Source: Deltaproteobacteria bacterium (GTDB lineage Bacteria; Myxococcota_A; Polyangia; Polyangiales; JADJMO01). Taken from it: a stretch of DNA of 64,000 bases. The translations under genes were made by a program, and so were the position numbers. How positions within the stretch are numbered: the stretch's first letter is position 1; each line of letters begins with the position of its first letter. A model generated the notes under the pieces. That model worked only from the letters and a program-made list of their open reading frames with translations, was not told where the DNA came from and made no database searches. Below, in pieces: positions 10,942 through 20,303 of the stretch. The stretch is taken from contig JANYDK010000109.1 in NCBI GenBank assembly GCA_025363655.1, forward strand, positions 1 to 64,000, given 5' to 3'.

Positions 10942-11014
10942 CAGGGGAAGGGGGACTCGAACCCACAGCCTGCGGATTTGGAATCCGCTGCTCTACCAAT
11001 TGAGCTATTCCCCT
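10942..11014 (-). tRNA. trnW: tRNA-Trp (CCA)
   Basis: Full cloverleaf on the minus strand: acceptor AGGGGAA pairs with TTCCCCT, the D arm is AGCTCAATTGGTAGAGC, the anticodon loop TTCCAAA gives CCA, and the T arm holds GGTTCGAGTCC. It lies between rpmG and secE, a common bacterial arrangement. Confidence 0.97.
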
Positions 11015-11075
11015 AGAAAAATCAGGGGCCCGGTTGAGATAACCGCGGCCGCCACGATGTCGAGGGTCGAGGGAC

Positions 11076-11231
11076 TTACTTCGACTCCTTGTGCTGGGTG
11101 TGCGTTCCGCACTTCGGACAAAATTTCTTCAGCTCGATCGGCTTGGTGCCGACCTTTCGCGATCTCGTCGTGCGGTAGTTGCGTTCACCGCAGACCGAGC
11201 ACGCGAGGACGATCGGCACTCGCTCGCCCAT
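11076..11231 (-). CDS. rpmG: 50S ribosomal protein L33
   Basis: A 51-residue protein beginning MGERVPIVLACSVCGERNY and ending HTQHKESK. It has the two zinc-binding pairs of L33 (CSVC and CPKC) and the conserved KFCPKCGTHT end. L33 is a small protein of the large subunit near the E site. The frame was read directly from the DNA. No clear Shine-Dalgarno sequence precedes the ATG. It follows tuf, from which it is separated by a hairpin terminator, and precedes tRNA-Trp and secE. Confidence 0.96.
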   Translation of the reverse strand: MGERVPIVLACSVCGERNYRTTRSRKVGTKPIELKKFCPKCGTHTQHKESK

Positions 11232-11242
11232 CTTTGGTCACC

Positions 11243-11286
11243 GAAAAAAACGCGAGAGCGGGCGGGACCACGAGGGACCCGCCCGC
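11243..11286 (-). terminator. intrinsic terminator/attenuator after tuf
   Basis: A 9-bp perfect GC stem (11258-11266 with 11278-11286) is followed on the minus strand by seven T residues (11250-11244) after a 7-base gap. It lies 12 bases past the tuf stop. The gap before the T-run may make it leaky, letting some transcripts reach rpmG, secE and nusG. Confidence 0.7.
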
Positions 11287-11298
11287 CTTCAGCGATTC

Positions 11299-12495
<1,197 letters not shown>

Positions 12496-12574
12496 CTGAG
12501 CAATCCTCCGTTGGTGTCCTGAAAACGTTTTACCGCCGGGAGCGGCAGGGGAATCGTTACTTTTTCCGGCGTTG

Positions 12575-12647
<73 letters not shown>

Positions 12648-12704
12648 GACGTCGACTTCGACTGAACTTCACTGCACTGCTGAAGAAAGAAAGACTTCCG
12701 AGAG

Positions 12705-12777
12705 AGCGGGAGACGGGACTCGAACCCGCGACGTTCAGCTTGGAAGGCTGACGCTCTACCAACTGAGCTACTCCCGC
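12705..12777 (-). tRNA. trnG: tRNA-Gly (TCC)
   Basis: Acceptor GCGGGAG pairs with CTCCCGC. The anticodon loop CTTCCAA gives TCC, and the T arm has GGGTTCGAGTCCC. It is third in the cluster feeding tuf. Confidence 0.97.
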
Positions 12778-12840
12778 GACGTACCGCGAGACTCGCAACC
12801 TGCGCGGTTGTCAGACGGAGCGCGAACGCTCGCCGGACAG

Positions 12841-12922
12841 TGGAGGGTGTTGGATTCGAACCAACGTAGGCATAGCCGGCAGATTTACAGTCTGCTCCCT
12901 TTGGCCGCTCGGGCAACCCTCC
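12841..12922 (-). tRNA. trnY: tRNA-Tyr (GTA)
   Basis: A class II tRNA of 82 nt with a long variable arm. Acceptor GGAGGGT pairs with ACCCTCC, the anticodon loop CTGTAAA gives GTA, and the T arm is GTTGGTTCGAATCCAAC. It is second in the cluster. Confidence 0.97.
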
Positions 12923-12966
12923 GGAATTGTTGAAAGAAACTACGTCGTGAACCCTCTGGTTTCGCG

Positions 12967-13040
12967 AGCTGACGAGGGGAGTTGAACCCCTAACCGCCTG
13001 TTTACAAAACAGGTGCTCTGCCGGGTTGAGCTACGTCAGC
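12967..13040 (-). tRNA. trnT: tRNA-Thr (TGT)
   Basis: Acceptor GCTGACG pairs with CGTCAGC. The anticodon stem CCTGT/ACAGG encloses loop TTTGTAA giving TGT, and the T loop is GGGGTTCAACTCCCC. It is the first gene of the tRNA-tuf unit. Confidence 0.97.
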
Positions 13041-13209
13041 GAAGCCCCTCGGGCCCGTCACCGGGACCTCGAGACTGTCGAGGGCGGCGGAGCTTAGCGG
13101 CCAAACGCTCTCTTCGCAACCCACGCGCAGACGAAAACCTTAACACCCCCCTCGAGAGAGGTGCCTCGGACCCGAAGGACGCACGGATGCGTCTGATTCG
13201 GGGACGCGC

Positions 13210-13238
13210 TTGCTAGCAGGGTGGTCCATGTCGGTCAA
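13210..13238 (-). promoter_or_regulatory. candidate promoter of the tRNA-tuf unit
   Basis: On the minus strand a TTGACC -35 (13238-13233) is spaced 17 bases from a weak TAGCAA -10 (13215-13210). It lies about 170 bases upstream of the first tRNA, in the only gap between it and the preceding gene. The -35 is good and the -10 poor, so this is tentative. Confidence 0.4.
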
Positions 13239-13274
13239 GACACGAACTTCAGGTCGAGAAAGAGGCGGAGTTGC

Positions 13275-14483
13275 TCAGGCTTTCCCCTTCGGATCGGGCT
13301 TCGAGAGATCGTCGAGGGCCTTCTGCAGTTGCTCCTCGGTGTAGGGGAGCTTCTTCAGCTCGGCCTTCTCGGACTCGAGCTCCTTGTCGAGGGTGGCCTT
13401 CGCTTCGCGGGCCCGCTCGAACCAAGCCGACTTCACGCCGGTGGTGCCTTCGAGGTTGAGCGTGTGCTCGAGGGTGCCGAGGCCCTTCTGCAGGAGGATG
13501 CGGTAGCGGAGGCGCATCGCGCCGCGGAAGAGCTCTTTCTTCTGATCGGTGGTCGCCGACTTCGGCGGAGGGATGGCGAGGAGATCGTCGTGGAGCGAAG
13601 TGTAGAGCGACGCGACGCGAACGCCGGCGCGCACCGCCCACTTCAGTTGCTCGGTCTTGATCGCTTCGACGTAGGCGTCTTCGGCGTCGAGGATCGACTG
13701 GCAGCGCTGCTCCATCTTGACGCCGAAATCGGGCGGCGGCGGGTTGAGGACGATGCGCAGACCCTTGCCGCGAATGAGCTCGCCTTTGGCGAACCAGAAG
13801 GCAGCTGCGTTCTGCGGCGGCGCGATCGCGTCGTCCTTCGGGAAGAGGAGCGCTTCGGCGGCGTTGACGTCCTTGTCGGCGCTGGCGAGCTCGCCCGCTT
13901 GCACGAGGGCGATGGCCTGGAGCGAGAGCGCCTCGGCGCGATCTCCGGCGACGAGATCGTTGCGACCGAGGAGCGACGACGAGGCTTGCGAGAGATCGGT
14001 CCAATCTTCGAGCTCGACGTCGAGGCGGCCGCGACGAAGCAGCGCGTCGGTGGCGTCGGTGGAGTCGGGGGCTTCCGAGGCGAGCTTCTGGAAACGATCG
14101 CGTGCGTCCTTCGATTGGCCGAGCTGTTCGCTGCAGAGGGCGGCGTTGTAGGCAGCGGCGCGCCCCATCGAGGAGAGCGCGGCGCCGGCCGGGTGCTCGG
14201 CCCGATCGGCGTCGACGACGCGGTCGAAGAGCAGACGAGCGTGTTGCCAGCTGCCCTTGTCCATCGCGATCTTCGCGCGCTCGAAGACGTCGGGGGCGGT
14301 GCCGCCGGCGTCGTCGTCGGTGGGAGCGATCTGCGCGTGGCTGAGCGGCGGATCGCCTTGCGTCGCGCTCGTCTTGGCGCCGGCTACGTTGGGGCCGGTC
14401 GGCGTCGTCGCGGCGTTCGTGCACGCGACGGGGACGAGGAGGGCGAGCGGCAGGACGAGCTGGGCGAAGGAACGGAGACGCAT
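13275..14483 (-). CDS. TPR-like lipoprotein
   Basis: A 402-residue predicted lipoprotein of unknown function. The start at the ATG 14483 is set by an AGGAG site and by the signal peptide MRLRSFAQLVLPLALLVPVAC with its lipobox Cys. The body is helical with tetratricopeptide-like pairs (for example WQHARLLFDRVVDADR, AAAYNAALCSEQLGQSKDAR and AEALSLQAIALVQAGELASA) and a charged C-terminus. It probably acts as an envelope scaffold. It ends about 40 bases before the candidate tRNA-tuf promoter. Confidence 0.8.
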   Translation of the reverse strand: MRLRSFAQLVLPLALLVPVACTNAATTPTGPNVAGAKTSATQGDPPLSHAQIAPTDDDAGGTAPDVFERAKIAMDKGSWQHARLLFDRVVDADRAEHPAGAALSSMGRAAAYNAALCSEQLGQSKDARDRFQKLASEAPDSTDATDALLRRGRLDVELEDWTDLSQASSSLLGRNDLVAGDRAEALSLQAIALVQAGELASADKDVNAAEALLFPKDDAIAPPQNAAAFWFAKGELIRGKGLRIVLNPPPPDFGVKMEQRCQSILDAEDAYVEAIKTEQLKWAVRAGVRVASLYTSLHDDLLAIPPPKSATTDQKKELFRGAMRLRYRILLQKGLGTLEHTLNLEGTTGVKSAWFERAREAKATLDKELESEKAELKKLPYTEEQLQKALDDLSKPDPKGKA

Positions 14484-14638
14484 TCGTGGGTGCTCCTGCG
14501 CGCACCCACGAGCGCAGGAACGCGCACGGGGAAGCACGGGCAGATTTTCATCTTACCTTGCGGACATCGCGACTGCTCGTAGGTTCCCGGACGGCCGGGG
14601 GGCTGGAATTCTCGGTGCGTTCGTGATGAAGATGCCGC

Positions 14639-14968
14639 ATGCCGATTCGCGAGATCACCGTCGCCGAGCTCGCCACGGCGATCGCGGGTCCGACCAAGCC
14701 TCTGCTGCTCGACGTGCGCACCGAGGGTGAGCATGCCATCGCCGCGCTCGAGCCCTGCGTGCTCGTCCCGCTGCACGAGCTCGACGGTCGCGTGGGCGAG
14801 CTCGCCGAGCTTCGCGACGGTGCGGTGGTCGTCTATTGCCACCACGGGGTGCGCTCACGGAGCGGCGCGGCCATCCTCGAAGCGCACGGTTTCCGCGACG
14901 TCGTCAGCCTTCGTGGCGGCATCGACGCTTGGTCGCTGCAGGTCGATCCCAAGGTCCCGCGGTACTAG
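14639..14968 (+). CDS. rhodanese-like sulfurtransferase domain protein
   Basis: A single-domain rhodanese of 109 aa, the usual size for GlpE/PspE-type proteins. It starts MPIREITVAELATAI, has the LLLDVRTEGEHAIAAL stretch, then the active-site loop YCHHGVRSRSGA with the catalytic Cys, and the closing SLRGGIDAW motif. Rhodaneses move sulfane sulfur to acceptors; the physiological partner is not visible. It is divergent from the TPR-like lipoprotein and stands alone. Confidence 0.92.
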   Translation: MPIREITVAELATAIAGPTKPLLLDVRTEGEHAIAALEPCVLVPLHELDGRVGELAELRDGAVVVYCHHGVRSRSGAAILEAHGFRDVVSLRGGIDAWSLQVDPKVPRY

Positions 14969-15142
14969 CGCGGATCAGACGCAGCCGACGCCGCCGACGC
15001 CCGAGGACGAACGCCGCCTGTCCGCGGCGGTGGAGCGCTTCGTCTGGAGCGAGTTGGGGAGCCGCGGTCGGCGCGACGTACCTGCGCTTCTCGCTCGATC
15101 GAACGCACTTCCATCGTCTCGTGCGTAAGCTGCGATCACCCT
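14969..15142 (+). pseudogene. possible frameshifted coding remnant
   Basis: After the rhodanese stop a frame reads TPPTPEDERRLSAAVERFVW with coding-like composition but no start codon. A neighbouring frame then reads VGATYLRFSLDRTHFHRLVR to a stop at about 15144. A single indel near 15055-15070 would join them into a short protein end. No family was recognised, so this could be chance. Confidence 0.25.
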
Positions 15143-15174
15143 GAAAAAAGAGCACGCCCAGTCAGGCGTGCTCT
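15143..15174 (-). terminator. intrinsic terminator of the Lys/Asp-rich lipoprotein gene
   Basis: A 10-bp perfect stem (15149-15158 with 15165-15174), 6-base loop, and a T-run on the minus strand (15149-15144). It starts 41 bases beyond the stop of the gene at 15216. Confidence 0.88.
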
Positions 15175-15215
15175 CTCGTCGAAGCTCGGTGCTCACCGTG
15201 AGGCGAGCGCGCGGA

Positions 15216-16040
15216 TCATTCGTAAGTGCGGCCGTAGATCGTGAACGACTGCCAGACGCCATCCATGATTTCGTCGTTGGCGTCGTACTTGTCGGCGTCG
15301 ATGTCGACGAAGAGCATGTAGTTGTCGGTCACGTCGGTGAAGACGAGGACCATGCCCTTCTGGTGCTTTCCGCCTTCGAGGGTCTCGTCGTAGTGGACGA
15401 GCTTCGAGCGGCCGTTGATCTGAATCGGCTCGTCGAACTTCACGTCGGTCGCCTTGTCGTCGTCGACCAGCCAGGCCTGGGCGTCGTCGATGAGGTCGTC
15501 CTGGGTGAGGGTGGCGTCCTTGAAGGAGACGAAGTCGATGGTGAACTCGTAGGGGCTCGGCGGGACGATGTCCCAGTACGAGAGCTTGCCGTCGCTCGAG
15601 ATGGTGCTCTCGAGCTCGTCGGTCGTGTACATCGAGCCCTTCGGCGCAGCGAAAGCGTATTGGCGGACGTCATCGTAGAAGACGTCCCAGTCTTTCGGCG
15701 CGGGGTTCTTTTTGACGGTCTCTGGGAGTTTGTCGGAGATGGCCGCGGGAGGCTTGTCCGCCGGGGGCTTCTTGCCCTGATCGGCGTCGTCGAGCTTCTT
15801 CTCGTCCTTCTTCTCTTTCTTCTTCGCGGCGACGGTCGGCTTCTTCTTGTCGTCCTTCTTCTTGTCGTCTTTCTTGTCGGCCGGCTTGTCCGCGGGCTTC
15901 TTGTCTTCGGTCTTCTTGTCGGCCGACTCGGTCTTCTTGTCGTCCGCCTTCTTCTCGTCCTTGGGGCAACCGGCGACGCCGAGCGCGAGGAAGAGACCGA
16001 GTGTCCACGAGCCGTACGTACGGAGGATCTTGCTGTTCAT
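15216..16040 (-). CDS. Lys/Asp-rich lipoprotein
   Basis: A 274-residue lipoprotein with signal peptide and lipobox in MNSKILRTYGSWTLGLFLAL and following VAGC. Residues about 28-95 are a striking charged repeat of Lys, Asp and Pro (KKADDKKTE-like units), probably a flexible spacer or wall-binding arm. The C-terminal 160 residues form a compact domain, with sequences such as WDVFYDDVRQYAFAAPKGSM and FTIDFVSFKDATLTQDDLI. No family was recognised. The start at 16040 is fixed by the signal peptide. It ends at a strong terminator. Confidence 0.82.
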   Translation of the reverse strand: MNSKILRTYGSWTLGLFLALGVAGCPKDEKKADDKKTESADKKTEDKKPADKPADKKDDKKKDDKKKPTVAAKKKEKKDEKKLDDADQGKKPPADKPPAAISDKLPETVKKNPAPKDWDVFYDDVRQYAFAAPKGSMYTTDELESTISSDGKLSYWDIVPPSPYEFTIDFVSFKDATLTQDDLIDDAQAWLVDDDKATDVKFDEPIQINGRSKLVHYDETLEGGKHQKGMVLVFTDVTDNYMLFVDIDADKYDANDEIMDGVWQSFTIYGRTYE

Positions 16041-16170
16041 TTTCGCGTGACTCCCTCTGGTTCGATGCCGCACCTGCTCACGGGCTGGGCTGGCGGGAGG
16101 CCGAGAGTACGCGAAAGTCGGGGCACTCGACACGTGTCCATGCGAGCTGAGTTCGAGCAGAAAAAAGCCT

Positions 16171-16240
16171 CTCGTTTCGCCAAAGATCGCTTCGCGACTC
16201 TGGCCGTTTCGGTCAATCTCGTTCGCTCGGTTGCCGAAAC
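16171..16240. repeat. palindromic repeat element, copy 1
   Basis: A 70-bp element with two adjacent hairpins: first stem CCAAAG..CTCTGG-type at about 16180-16204, second at about 16206-16240 (TTTCGG with CCGAAA). It matches the element at 47791-47870 over its whole length, with paired changes in the stems. It directly abuts the stop codon of the Kazal-type lipoprotein gene. Confidence 0.7.
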
Positions 16241-16936
16241 TCACTTCGGGCAGGGGCCGTTGTTGCGGACGCCCGAGCCGGAGAGCGCGGCGGCGCATGG
16301 GCTCTCGTACGTCTTGCCGTCGCATCCGCAGAAGATGCCGTCGGCAGGGATGCAGGACGCGGGGCGCGCCTTGCATGTGCCGGTGCCGTCGTCGCCGCCA
16401 CAGGCGCTCGGGATCGCGCCCCAGTCGCAGTACTCGGACGAGGCGCAGGTGCCTCCTGCGAGGCCGCCGCAGATCTTGCCGGGGAGCGAAACGCACGGGC
16501 CGAGGTGATCGACGCTGATGCCGGAAGAGGTGGCGGCGCACTGGTTGCCATACGTGGTGCCGTCGCAGCCACAGACCGCATCGCTGCCATCGGGGCGAGG
16601 TGCGGCGCAGGGAAGTGCTTCGCGTTTGCGGCAGACGCCGAGCTCGTCGGGATTGTGGCAAGTGCCGATCGCATAGCTGCACCACGAACCGGTCGGGCAG
16701 AGGAGGCCGGCTTTTCCTCCGCAGGCGCCGGAGCCAGCGTCGACGGGGGACGAGTCGACGGAGATGGTGTCGGAGCTGGTGAAGGTGTCCTTGGAGGTCG
16801 CGGAGTCGGAGGCGGCCGTGTCGGCAGCGCCACCGGCGTCGGAGTTGTCGGAGACGGAGCCACCGCAAGCGACGGTGGAGAAAAGGGCGAAAGAGAGACC
16901 GAGAGAGAGACCGATCGAGGGCGTTCGCGAGTCCAT
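16241..16936 (-). CDS. lipoprotein with two Kazal-like domains
   Basis: A 231-residue lipoprotein: signal peptide and lipobox (LFSTVAC), a Ser/Thr/Asp-rich linker to about residue 65, then two Cys-rich units. Each ends in the Kazal signature (VCGCDGTTYGNQCAA and FCGCDGKTYESPCAA) and a closing GPC. Kazal modules usually inhibit serine proteases, so it may protect the cell surface during predation or lysis; that is inference. The reactive-loop specificity cannot be read here. It is divergent from the moxR/bat operon, 147 bases away. Confidence 0.85.
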   Translation of the reverse strand: MDSRTPSIGLSLGLSFALFSTVACGGSVSDNSDAGGAADTAASDSATSKDTFTSSDTISVDSSPVDAGSGACGGKAGLLCPTGSWCSYAIGTCHNPDELGVCRKREALPCAAPRPDGSDAVCGCDGTTYGNQCAATSSGISVDHLGPCVSLPGKICGGLAGGTCASSEYCDWGAIPSACGGDDGTGTCKARPASCIPADGIFCGCDGKTYESPCAAALSGSGVRNNGPCPK

Positions 16937-17083
16937 GGCTTGGGGTAGAGCAAATCCTTCGCCAGGGGCAGGGCCCTATTTTTGCCGAGAAATGCCCGAA
17001 TGCGTGCACACCTTGGCACGATCGGCACGCCCGACACCGGCGGGCTTGTCGTTCGACCCCTCGCGCGACTATTTGACGACGCA

Positions 17084-18073
17084 ATGGCTTTCGACATCCG
17101 CGCGCTGAACGACCGGGTCGCCAAGGACAGTGCCTTCATCGATCGGGTGATCGGCGAGGTCTCCACCGTGATCGTCGGTCAGACGTACATGATCGAGCGA
17201 ATCCTCATCGGGCTCCTCACGGGTGGGCACGTCCTCCTCGAAGGGGTGCCTGGTTTGGCGAAGACGCTGACGGTACGGACGATGTGTCAGGCGATCGACG
17301 CCAAGTTCGCGCGCATCCAGTTCACGCCCGACCTCCTCCCGGCCGACCTGATCGGTACGGTCATCTACAACCAGCGCACCGGCGACTTCACGAGCAAGCT
17401 CGGACCCATCTTCGCCAACTTGGTGCTCGCCGACGAGATCAACCGCGCGCCGGCCAAGGTGCAGAGCGCGCTCCTCGAGGCGATGCAGGAGAAGCAGGTG
17501 ACCATCGGTGACGGCAGCCATCCCCTGCCCTCGCCGTTCGCGGTGCTCGCGACGCAGAACCCAATCGAGCAGGAGGGCACCTATCCCCTGCCCGAAGCAC
17601 AGGTCGATCGCTTCATGATGCTGGTGAGGGTCGGTTATCCGACGCGCGAAGAAGAGCGACAGATCATGGATCGCATGACGACGCAGTCGTCGCGGGAGAT
17701 CCAGAAGGTGGCGACGCCGTCGGATTTGCTCGAAGGGCGCCGCACGGTCGAGCAGATCTACGTCGACGACAAGGTGAAGGACTACATCGTCGACGTCGTC
17801 CACGCGACGCGCGCGCCGGCCAAGCATGGGCTGAAGGATCTCGAAGGACTGGTCGAGTACGGCGCCAGTCCTCGTGCGTCGATCGCGCTCAACATGGCGG
17901 CGCGCGCGCACGCGTTCCTCCGTCATCGCGGCTACGTGACGCCGGAGGACGTGAAGGAGGTCGGGCCGGACGTGCTGAGGCACCGCATCGTGCTCACCTA
18001 CGAGGCGGAGGCCGAGCAGGTCACGTCCGAGCAGGTGGTGCGCAAAGTCTTCGAGGTCGTCGAGGTTCCCTGA
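17084..18073 (+). CDS. MoxR-family AAA+ ATPase
   Basis: MoxR ATPases act as chaperones with VWA-domain partners. It has 329 aa from MAFDIRALNDRV. Walker A is GVPGLAKT, Walker B LVLADEIN, and sensor 1 lies in LATQNPIEQEGTYPLPEAQVD, a MoxR hallmark. The C-terminal lid contains ASPRASIALNMAARAHAFL. A longer frame exists upstream (to 16982) but family members start near this Met. No clear ribosome site was seen. It is first of the eight-gene bat operon. Confidence 0.95.
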   Translation: MAFDIRALNDRVAKDSAFIDRVIGEVSTVIVGQTYMIERILIGLLTGGHVLLEGVPGLAKTLTVRTMCQAIDAKFARIQFTPDLLPADLIGTVIYNQRTGDFTSKLGPIFANLVLADEINRAPAKVQSALLEAMQEKQVTIGDGSHPLPSPFAVLATQNPIEQEGTYPLPEAQVDRFMMLVRVGYPTREEERQIMDRMTTQSSREIQKVATPSDLLEGRRTVEQIYVDDKVKDYIVDVVHATRAPAKHGLKDLEGLVEYGASPRASIALNMAARAHAFLRHRGYVTPEDVKEVGPDVLRHRIVLTYEAEAEQVTSEQVVRKVFEVVEVP

Positions 18074-18117
18074 TTCGTCGATTCGTCGTTCGTCGAGTTC
18101 GTCATTTTTGATCGAAG

Positions 18118-19089
18118 ATGGCTCCGCCGCGCCCCGCCCCCGCCCCGAAGACGCCGCCCAAAGAAGGGCAAGGCGGGCAGGGTCGTGTGCCGAAGGAGCT
18201 CTTGGCGGCGCTTCGGCAGATCGAAATTCACACTTCGCGGCTCGCCACCGACGCGCTCGCCGGCACCTACACGAGCGTGTTTCGTGGGCAGGGCATCGCC
18301 TTTCGCGAGGTGCGTCCGTACCAGCCGGGCGACGACGTGCGGCAGATCGATTGGAACGTCTCGGCGCGCACGGGCGAAACCTTCATCAAGCTCTTCACCG
18401 AAGAGCGCGAGATGACCGTCATGCTCCTCGTCGACGTCTCGGCGAGCGAGCACTTCGGCACGCAGCTGAAGACCAAAGGACGGCTCGCGGCCGAGATCGC
18501 CGCGCTCGTCGCCTTCTCGGCGATCAAGGGCGGTGACCGCGTCGGGCTGGTGATGGTGAGCGATCGCGTCGAGCGCATCGTCCCGCCGCGCAAGGGCGAA
18601 AAACACGTACTGCGCGTGACGCGCGAGGTGCTCGGGGGCGTGCCTACGGGCCGCGGCACCGACTTGGCAGTGGGGGTCGAAGCGCTGTCGCGGCTCGCCA
18701 AGCGACGGAGCGTCGCCTTCGTCATCAGCGATTTTTTCGCCGGCCATGGGCGCAAGCGCGCGGCGTTCGAGCGGGCGATCGCGCTCGCCTCGGCGAAGCA
18801 CGATCTCATCGCCGTCGAGCTCGTCGATCCGCGCGACGACGAGCTCCCCGACATCGGCCTCGCGACGTTGGAAGATCTCGAGACCGGCGAAGAGGCGATC
18901 GTCGACACCAGCGATCGCGGCGTGCGCGACTACTACACGGCGGTCTCGCGAAAGCGTCGCAAGGGCATTCGCGATCTCTTCCGCAAGCTCGCCATCGATC
19001 ACGTCGTCGTCCGCACCGATGGCTCGTACGTGAAGCCGATTCGCGATCTGTTCGCCCGGCGCGCCCGTCGAGCGAGGAGCGGACGATGA
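18118..19089 (+). CDS. DUF58 domain protein
   Basis: A 323-aa protein with the DUF58 signature FRGQGIAFREVRPYQPGDDV followed by RQIDWNVSAR, and a VWA-like core (LLVDVSASEHFGT). A Pro-rich N-terminus (about 25 residues) precedes it. DUF58 proteins pair with MoxR ATPases and Bat proteins at the membrane. Its stop overlaps the next start as ATGA, indicating coupled translation. Confidence 0.93.
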   Translation: MAPPRPAPAPKTPPKEGQGGQGRVPKELLAALRQIEIHTSRLATDALAGTYTSVFRGQGIAFREVRPYQPGDDVRQIDWNVSARTGETFIKLFTEEREMTVMLLVDVSASEHFGTQLKTKGRLAAEIAALVAFSAIKGGDRVGLVMVSDRVERIVPPRKGEKHVLRVTREVLGGVPTGRGTDLAVGVEALSRLAKRRSVAFVISDFFAGHGRKRAAFERAIALASAKHDLIAVELVDPRDDELPDIGLATLEDLETGEEAIVDTSDRGVRDYYTAVSRKRRKGIRDLFRKLAIDHVVVRTDGSYVKPIRDLFARRARRARSGR

Positions 19090-20303
19090 GCGCACCTTCT
19101 CGGGCCGCGCTCGTCGTCGCCCTGCTGCTCGCCTTCTTCTGCTTTGCGATCGAAGTACGTCCTGCGCGCGCCGCCGACGCCGGACCGCCGGCTCCGCAAG
19201 GGGCATGCGTCGAGCAGATTCCGAGCGGCGCGCAGAAACCGAAGATCGTCGAGCGGGTGCCGACGCGGGTGAAGGCGGGCGAGCTCATCACCCTGGAAAT
19301 CGTGGTCGAACATGGGTCGGGGGAGTCGGCGACGGTGCCGGCCGATCTCCCGCAGCTGATCGTCAAAAGCGAGAACGGCGAGGTCCGGGTCGCCGACGAC
19401 GGCAGCTTCGGCCGCGGGATCGCCCCCGTCGCCAAGCCGCTCGCCGACGACAAGAGCAAGGCGACGACGATCCTCGAGATACCCTTCGTGGTCCTCTCGA
19501 CGTCGCTGGTGCGCGCGAAATTCACGTTGCCTGCGGTGCGGGTGATCGTGCTTCGCAAGGGCGGCGGCGACATCTCGGTGTGTACGGCCACGCACGTCGT
19601 CGACGTCGATCAGCCGATCGCCAACGATCCCGATCCGTGGCCCAGGCCGAACCCCGCGTCGATGCCGCAGAAGACGCGCGATACGCGGACGCAAGAGCTG
19701 GTGCAGTGGGGCATCCTCGGCGCGCTCGCCGGGGCGGTGATCGTCGCCGCGCTCATCTACTACTTGCGTCGGCCGAAGGTGGCGCCGCCGCCGCCGGCGC
19801 CGCATCCGCCGTGGACCATCGCCATCGCCGAACTGGGCGCGGCGCGCAGCGAGTTCCTCGCCGGCAAGCTGCATGGAAAGCACTATTACGATCGCCTCTC
19901 CGACGTCGTGCGCGTCTATCTCGGCAAGCTCTATGGGTTCGACGGCCTCGACATGACGAGCGACGAGCTCCTCGCGCGCATTCGTCGGCTGGTGACGCCG
20001 GTGCCGATCGACGACGTGCGCACGTTCCTCGGAATGTGCGATCTCGTGAAGTTCGCAGGGATGTCGGCGTCGCAAGAAGAGGGCACGCAGACGGCCGATT
20101 TGGCGATGTATCTCGTGCGGGTGACCTCGCCGCATGGGGGCGGAGGTCTGCGTCCGCCGCGGCCGAGCCTGACGCCAGAGCCCGAGCCAGTGGCACCGCG
20201 CGAGGTCGAAGAACCGCGCTTCATCGAGGCCGACGAAGAGCCGCCTCCGCCGCCCCCTGCCCCGCCAGCTCCTCCGCAGCCTCCCGAAGGAGGTGACGAA
20301 TGA
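19086..20303 (+). CDS. Bat-operon membrane protein (DUF4381/BatD-N-like)
   Basis: A 405-aa protein with a signal sequence (VALLLAFFCFAIEV, then ARA), an extracytoplasmic beta-rich domain to about residue 210 similar in style to BatD, and one membrane span (WGILGALAGAVIVAALIYYL). A cytoplasmic helical domain follows (KHYYDRLSDVVRVYLGKLYG), ending in a Pro-rich tail. The layout fits DUF4381-type proteins found between the DUF58 and batA genes. The exact family is uncertain. It overlaps both neighbours by 4 bases. Confidence 0.75.
   Translation: MSAPSRAALVVALLLAFFCFAIEVRPARAADAGPPAPQGACVEQIPSGAQKPKIVERVPTRVKAGELITLEIVVEHGSGESATVPADLPQLIVKSENGEVRVADDGSFGRGIAPVAKPLADDKSKATTILEIPFVVLSTSLVRAKFTLPAVRVIVLRKGGGDISVCTATHVVDVDQPIANDPDPWPRPNPASMPQKTRDTRTQELVQWGILGALAGAVIVAALIYYLRRPKVAPPPPAPHPPWTIAIAELGAARSEFLAGKLHGKHYYDRLSDVVRVYLGKLYGFDGLDMTSDELLARIRRLVTPVPIDDVRTFLGMCDLVKFAGMSASQEEGTQTADLAMYLVRVTSPHGGGGLRPPRPSLTPEPEPVAPREVEEPRFIEADEEPPPPPPAPPAPPQPPEGGDE

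Noticed and set aside
15216-17084. Single 622-residue frame across two lipoproteins
   Set aside because: The true gene starts at 16040 with its signal peptide; the upstream part is an Arg/Pro-rich shadow of the Kazal gene.
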